A stretch of 8,475 bases of DNA, from NCBI GenBank assembly GCA_024277555.1, contig JAJRUY010000298.1:1-8475 (forward strand), given 5' to 3'. Below are positions 6,027-8,475 of this stretch, one piece after another. The stretch's first letter is position 1. Each line of letters starts with the position of its first letter. Source of the stretch: Gammaproteobacteria bacterium. GTDB taxonomy: Bacteria; Pseudomonadota; Gammaproteobacteria; Chromatiales; Chromatiaceae. The notes beneath the pieces were generated by a model. That model ran no database searches. It was not told the origin of the DNA and was given only the letters and a program-made list of their open reading frames with translations. Position numbers and translations under genes: made by a program.

Positions 6027-8181
6027 GACTTACCTTATCCTCACTTGCGCGATTTAAAGGAATTTCCGCCTGAATGCAAAACTCCCCCGCTTCACAAGTA
6101 TAGCCAAACTTTCCGCCCAGCTCTTCAGTGCGGGTACACATATTGCTCAAGCCTTTACCAGACATTTTTTCTTGCCTACAGTCAGCAACTCCATTATTCC
6201 ATAAGCTTATATGCAATATTTCATTGGTAAATGTTAAATCAAATCTGGCGCTTTTTGCTTTCGTATGTTTAAGTACATTGGTTAATGCTTCTCGGAAAAT
6301 TAATAAAAGATTCAAAAAATGGCGTGGTGATAATTCAACATCCTGTTCCTGATCCTGCCAGTGCCATTCAAAGCTTATTCCCGCCGTTTCGCATCGTTCC
6401 AAAGCCTCAATGCGCCAGCGTGCCACCGCCGTATTGAGCGTCATCTTCTGTTCCACATCTAGGCTATAGATAATTTCACGCAATCGACTCAGTGCCTCTG
6501 CAGCTGTTCGTGAGCCATCATGACCTGCATGCACCAATGTGAGTAGACGACCTCCAATATCATCGTGCAAATCGCGCATAATACGTTTACGCTCGTTTGA
6601 TACTCCCTGCATATATCGCTGATGTAGAAAAAACGTTCGTTCAGCAATATCCAAAAGCATTTGAGAACACTTCACATCATCCCGGTCAAACAATCTTCGG
6701 CCATTATCAGCATGCTTTAATTCAACCTGTTTATCAGAAACAAGTGACGGGACAACCAAGCGTTCACCACCATCCAATACTTGTGCTGTATCGATTGTTC
6801 GAGGCGTAATTTCAAGTGATAATGGCTTGTATATCTCTTGCAATATGTGATGCCAAAATACTGGGTCGGCACCATGATCCAAGCGAATAAAATGAGCAAC
6901 AAGCAGTGGAACATAGTCCTCTATACCACCTTTGGAGCGATGAAATACTTTCAATAACACCCACTGCCGTAACGGAAAATATGCCCATCCAATAGCAAAG
7001 ATGGCAATGCCGAGCGCATAGGGAGATGCAAGATGCACCACGCCCACGAGTATGGCATCGGTGGTAACAACGGCGGCACCTGCTAAAAACCAACTCCAAA
7101 CTGCTATCCACCATCGCTCTATATCAAACAGCCGGAACCGAATCACACCCAGGGCCAATCCGATATACATTAGCAGCAAAACCATGTAACTGGCAGTGAT
7201 GGAAAGAATCGGTTTACCAAAATAAAACACCGGCAGGACAAACACCAGCATAGTCAACCCTGCACCCAATAAAACAGGAAGGGTGAACCATTTGACGATG
7301 GCTTGCTCAATTGGTTTGCCTTTTGCTTGTTGCCATCGCCAAACACCAAGAAAAACCGCCAAAGATGCCAGAAAGAGATAGTCAAAATAAAAGGCATGGA
7401 ATGGCAGTTCACGCCACTGCACAACTTCATTTATTACCAACAATACCTCAACTGTTGCAAGTAAAGGTAGAAATGTATGCCATGCAGCCAGCGGGCGGGG
7501 GTAATACCAAAGAAGCCCGAGACCTGCCACACAGAACACACGGACAGCCATACTATTTAGCTCTGTCAGCACCAGGAACATATCAGCATCAAAAGCAAGT
7601 TCACGGGCGATGTAGAGTGAAGATAAAACGGAAGCAACAAACAAACTAATACCGGAAATGAACAATAGTTGTGTCGCAACCATCTTTTTTTGCATGCCCC
7701 AGATGGCCATCGAAATCAACAAAACAGTGGTCGCAAACAAATGGCTAAACCAGAAACGCCATGGAATCGACAGCAAGGGTCGCTGTGGCTGCGGCTGTAT
7801 GTGTACCATTCTGCCATCACCAAGTAACATTCGGATTGTTGGCTGCTTAAGTGTCGCAAACAATTCCCTCTGTCGGGACAAAAACGCATTGAATGGTTCG
7901 AAGTTCTGGAACATATCCGGATCATCAATCACATCATCAGATTCAACCGCTATCATTTTCCCGTAAACAGGGCCGATAGCCGATATGGCATCCCCGACAT
8001 ATAAAATGCCTGCCGAAGGTCCGGCATGATCCACCTGTTCGACAAGTAGCCCCTGCTCGGCTGGTGCAAGCGTAATACCCAACCATGGTTGCTGCTGAAC
8101 ATAGCTCCCTGATATGATCATCGAAGACAAGGCAATGACCCCAGCGATAACGAGTATCTGATATGGTACAATTTTTAGCAA
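6019..8181 (-). CDS. ComP-like membrane sensor histidine kinase with PDZ domain
   Basis: Numbering below uses the TTG at 8181 as codon 1 (720 residues). One membrane segment (about 3-26) leads to a PDZ-like extracytoplasmic region (about 33-131: PWLGITLAPAEQGLLVEQV, GPSAGILYVGDAISAIG). About seven more membrane segments follow (140 to about 400), then a cytoplasmic region whose entry FRLFDIERWW recalls ComP. HisKA_3 carries the phospho-accepting His539 in RDLHDDIGGRL; the ATPase domain has N635 (FREALTNVLKHT) and the GKGLSNM loop at 675-681. The G1 box reads NNGVA instead of the usual DxGxG. The TTG is preceded by AAGGAAGGG at sensible spacing and opens directly on the first membrane segment. 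The reading frame stays open to 8313 (another TTG), but that stretch crosses a structured, non-coding-looking segment and lacks an SD. Role: sensing an external or membrane signal and phosphorylating the downstream regulator. The ComP comparison rests on architecture; the ligand is unknown. Confidence 0.9.
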   Translation of the reverse strand: MLKIVPYQILVIAGVIALSSMIISGSYVQQQPWLGITLAPAEQGLLVEQVDHAGPSAGILYVGDAISAIGPVYGKMIAVESDDVIDDPDMFQNFEPFNAFLSRQRELFATLKQPTIRMLLGDGRMVHIQPQPQRPLLSIPWRFWFSHLFATTVLLISMAIWGMQKKMVATQLLFISGISLFVASVLSSLYIARELAFDADMFLVLTELNSMAVRVFCVAGLGLLWYYPRPLAAWHTFLPLLATVEVLLVINEVVQWRELPFHAFYFDYLFLASLAVFLGVWRWQQAKGKPIEQAIVKWFTLPVLLGAGLTMLVFVLPVFYFGKPILSITASYMVLLLMYIGLALGVIRFRLFDIERWWIAVWSWFLAGAAVVTTDAILVGVVHLASPYALGIAIFAIGWAYFPLRQWVLLKVFHRSKGGIEDYVPLLVAHFIRLDHGADPVFWHHILQEIYKPLSLEITPRTIDTAQVLDGGERLVVPSLVSDKQVELKHADNGRRLFDRDDVKCSQMLLDIAERTFFLHQRYMQGVSNERKRIMRDLHDDIGGRLLTLVHAGHDGSRTAAEALSRLREIIYSLDVEQKMTLNTAVARWRIEALERCETAGISFEWHWQDQEQDVELSPRHFLNLLLIFREALTNVLKHTKAKSARFDLTFTNEILHISLWNNGVADCRQEKMSGKGLSNMCTRTEELGGKFGYTCEAGEFCIQAEIPLNRASEDKVSHA

Positions 8182-8204
8182 TCGTTCACCCTTCCTTGCC
8201 CCCA

Positions 8205-8210
8205 AGTATA
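8205..8210 (-). promoter_or_regulatory. Probable -10 box for the kinase-regulator operon
   Basis: TATACT (minus strand) lies 23 bases upstream of the TTG start, giving a predicted leader of under 20 bases that still carries the AAGGAAGGG SD. The best hexamer 17 bases upstream, TGAATT at 8228-8233, is a poor -35, so the promoter may be weak or need an activator. Confidence 0.4.
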
Positions 8211-8241
8211 GGTGATTTAACCTGAATAATTCATAAAAAGA

Positions 8242-8324
8242 GGTGAGCCCCGCGCAAACCATTGATATCATGGTGGTTCCGCAACCCATGCTTCGGACGA
8301 AGCAAGCCAACAACGAGGCTCACC
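8242..8324. other. Structured non-coding segment, unidentified leader or attenuator
   Basis: An outer stem pairs 8242-8249 (GGTGAGCC) with 8317-8324 (GGCTCACC). Inside are hairpin A (ACCAT 8258-8262 with ATGGT 8270-8274), hairpin B (GGTT 8275-8278 with AACC 8283-8286, extended by ATG 8270-8272 with CAT 8287-8289) and hairpin C (TGCTTC 8289-8294 with GAAGCA 8299-8304). A and extended B compete for 8270-8272. On the plus strand the outer stem covers part of a GAGG (8315-8318) six bases before an ATG at 8325. On the minus strand the stem is followed by TCTTTTT, as in an intrinsic terminator. No known riboswitch class was recognised. Confidence 0.45.
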
Positions 8325-8357
8325 ATGACAGAAGCTAGGCGGGCTCAAAATAGAAGT

Positions 8358-8385
8358 GCAACACTTTACGGAGGTAAAGTGTTGC
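8358..8385 (+). promoter_or_regulatory. Perfect 12-bp hairpin holding the transposase SD in its loop
   Basis: Arms 8358-8369 (GCAACACTTTAC) and 8374-8385 (GTAAAGTGTTGC) are exact inverted complements around the four-base loop GGAG. The SD GGAGG (8370-8374) is the loop plus the first base of the right arm, and the ATG follows two bases after the hairpin. In RNA this should slow ribosome loading; as DNA it may also be part of the transposase binding site. The structure is seen directly; its effect is inferred. Confidence 0.7.
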
Positions 8386-8386
8386 G

Positions 8387-8475
8387 ATGGGAAAGAGCTA
8401 TAGTCACTTGAATAGTAGCGAGCGTGCCGTGATCCAACTTGGTCTGGAGCAAGGCTGTTCGCTGAGGTCGATCGC
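8387..8475 (+). CDS. IS30-family transposase, N-terminal fragment (cut by window edge)
   Basis: Twenty-nine codons are visible: MGKSYSHLNSSERAVIQLG followed by LEQGCSLRSI. The pattern (S)Y(S)HL..xER..I..L...G.S.R.I is the opening of IS30-family DDE transposases, where it begins the N-terminal helix-turn-helix that binds the terminal inverted repeats. The DDE catalytic domain is off the window, so whether the gene is intact is unknown. A GGAGG SD (8370-8374) lies 12 bases from the ATG in the loop of a perfect hairpin, which could limit translation. It is divergent from the kinase gene. Confidence 0.8.
   Translation, partial: MGKSYSHLNSSERAVIQLGLEQGCSLRSI

Larger units (their letters stand above)
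8345..8475 (+). mobile_element. Left end of an IS30-family insertion sequence (partial, boundary approximate)
   Basis: The transposase start lies at 8387, and IS30-family elements usually begin some tens of bases upstream of the transposase with a 20-30 bp inverted repeat. The segment from roughly 8345 to 8369 is therefore the probable left terminal repeat. The other end lies outside the window, so the exact boundary and any target duplication cannot be read. The call rests on the transposase fragment. Confidence 0.6.

Noticed and set aside
8251..8320. Resemblance to a c-di-GMP-I (GEMM) riboswitch
   Set aside because: GCAAACC followed by a hairpin and then CGCAA recalls the 5' half of that motif, but the GNRA loop, its receptor and the conserved 3' half are missing.
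8242..8324. Integron attC recombination site
   Set aside because: Length and folding are suitable, but no GTTRRRY and RYYYAAC core pair is present at the ends.
8231..8326. Minus-strand 31-codon frame MVSLVVGLLRPKHG... as a pheromone gene before the kinase
   Set aside because: It has an attractive position and a hydrophobic start, but no SD, and it coincides entirely with the hairpin-rich element. There is not enough to call a gene.

Overview
The window comes from a Gram-negative bacterium, most likely a gamma- or betaproteobacterium. The signs are cleavable Sec signals on most products, a CsgG-family protein (an outer-membrane family), strong purine-rich Shine-Dalgarno (SD) sites and an IS30-type insertion sequence. 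I cannot name the genus. No rRNA, tRNA, CRISPR array or phage module was seen.

Right-hand side (about 8190-8475): the first 29 codons of an IS30-family transposase run rightwards off the end. They are preceded by a perfect 12-bp hairpin with the SD in its loop. Between this and the next gene lies an unidentified structured segment of about 83 bases (8242-8324).

Centre (5367-8181): a two-component system on the minus strand with overlapping genes. The kinase is a large membrane protein laid out like Bacillus ComP (membrane segment, PDZ-like extracytoplasmic domain, about seven more membrane segments, HisKA_3 and HATPase). Its partner is a NarL/LuxR-type response regulator, as ComA is for ComP. 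This part is AT-richer than most of what follows (27 G+C in the 60 bases at 7201-7260).

Left-hand side (1-5300): seven tightly packed minus-strand genes, probably one operon. In transcription order they encode a small cysteine-containing secreted protein, a YIP1-like membrane protein, a secreted DUF4412-like protein with a Pro/Ser-rich tail, a CsgG-family protein, a two-domain secreted protein with a carbohydrate-binding-like end, a cysteine-rich secreted protein with a proline-rich tail, and a small secreted protein cut by the window edge. Gaps are 5-30 bases, with one 4-base ATGA overlap. Base composition is uneven (40/60 G+C at 2701-2760, 28/60 at 901-960, 24/60 at 5161-5220), so the operon may be a patchwork.

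Working model (inference): the ComP/ComA-like pair senses something outside the inner membrane and controls the adjacent envelope/secretion operon. A 16-bp dyad with a 4-base gap, the layout of a ComA box, sits just upstream of a good promoter for the operon. No csgA, csgB, csgE or csgF is visible, so the CsgG-like protein here probably serves something other than curli.
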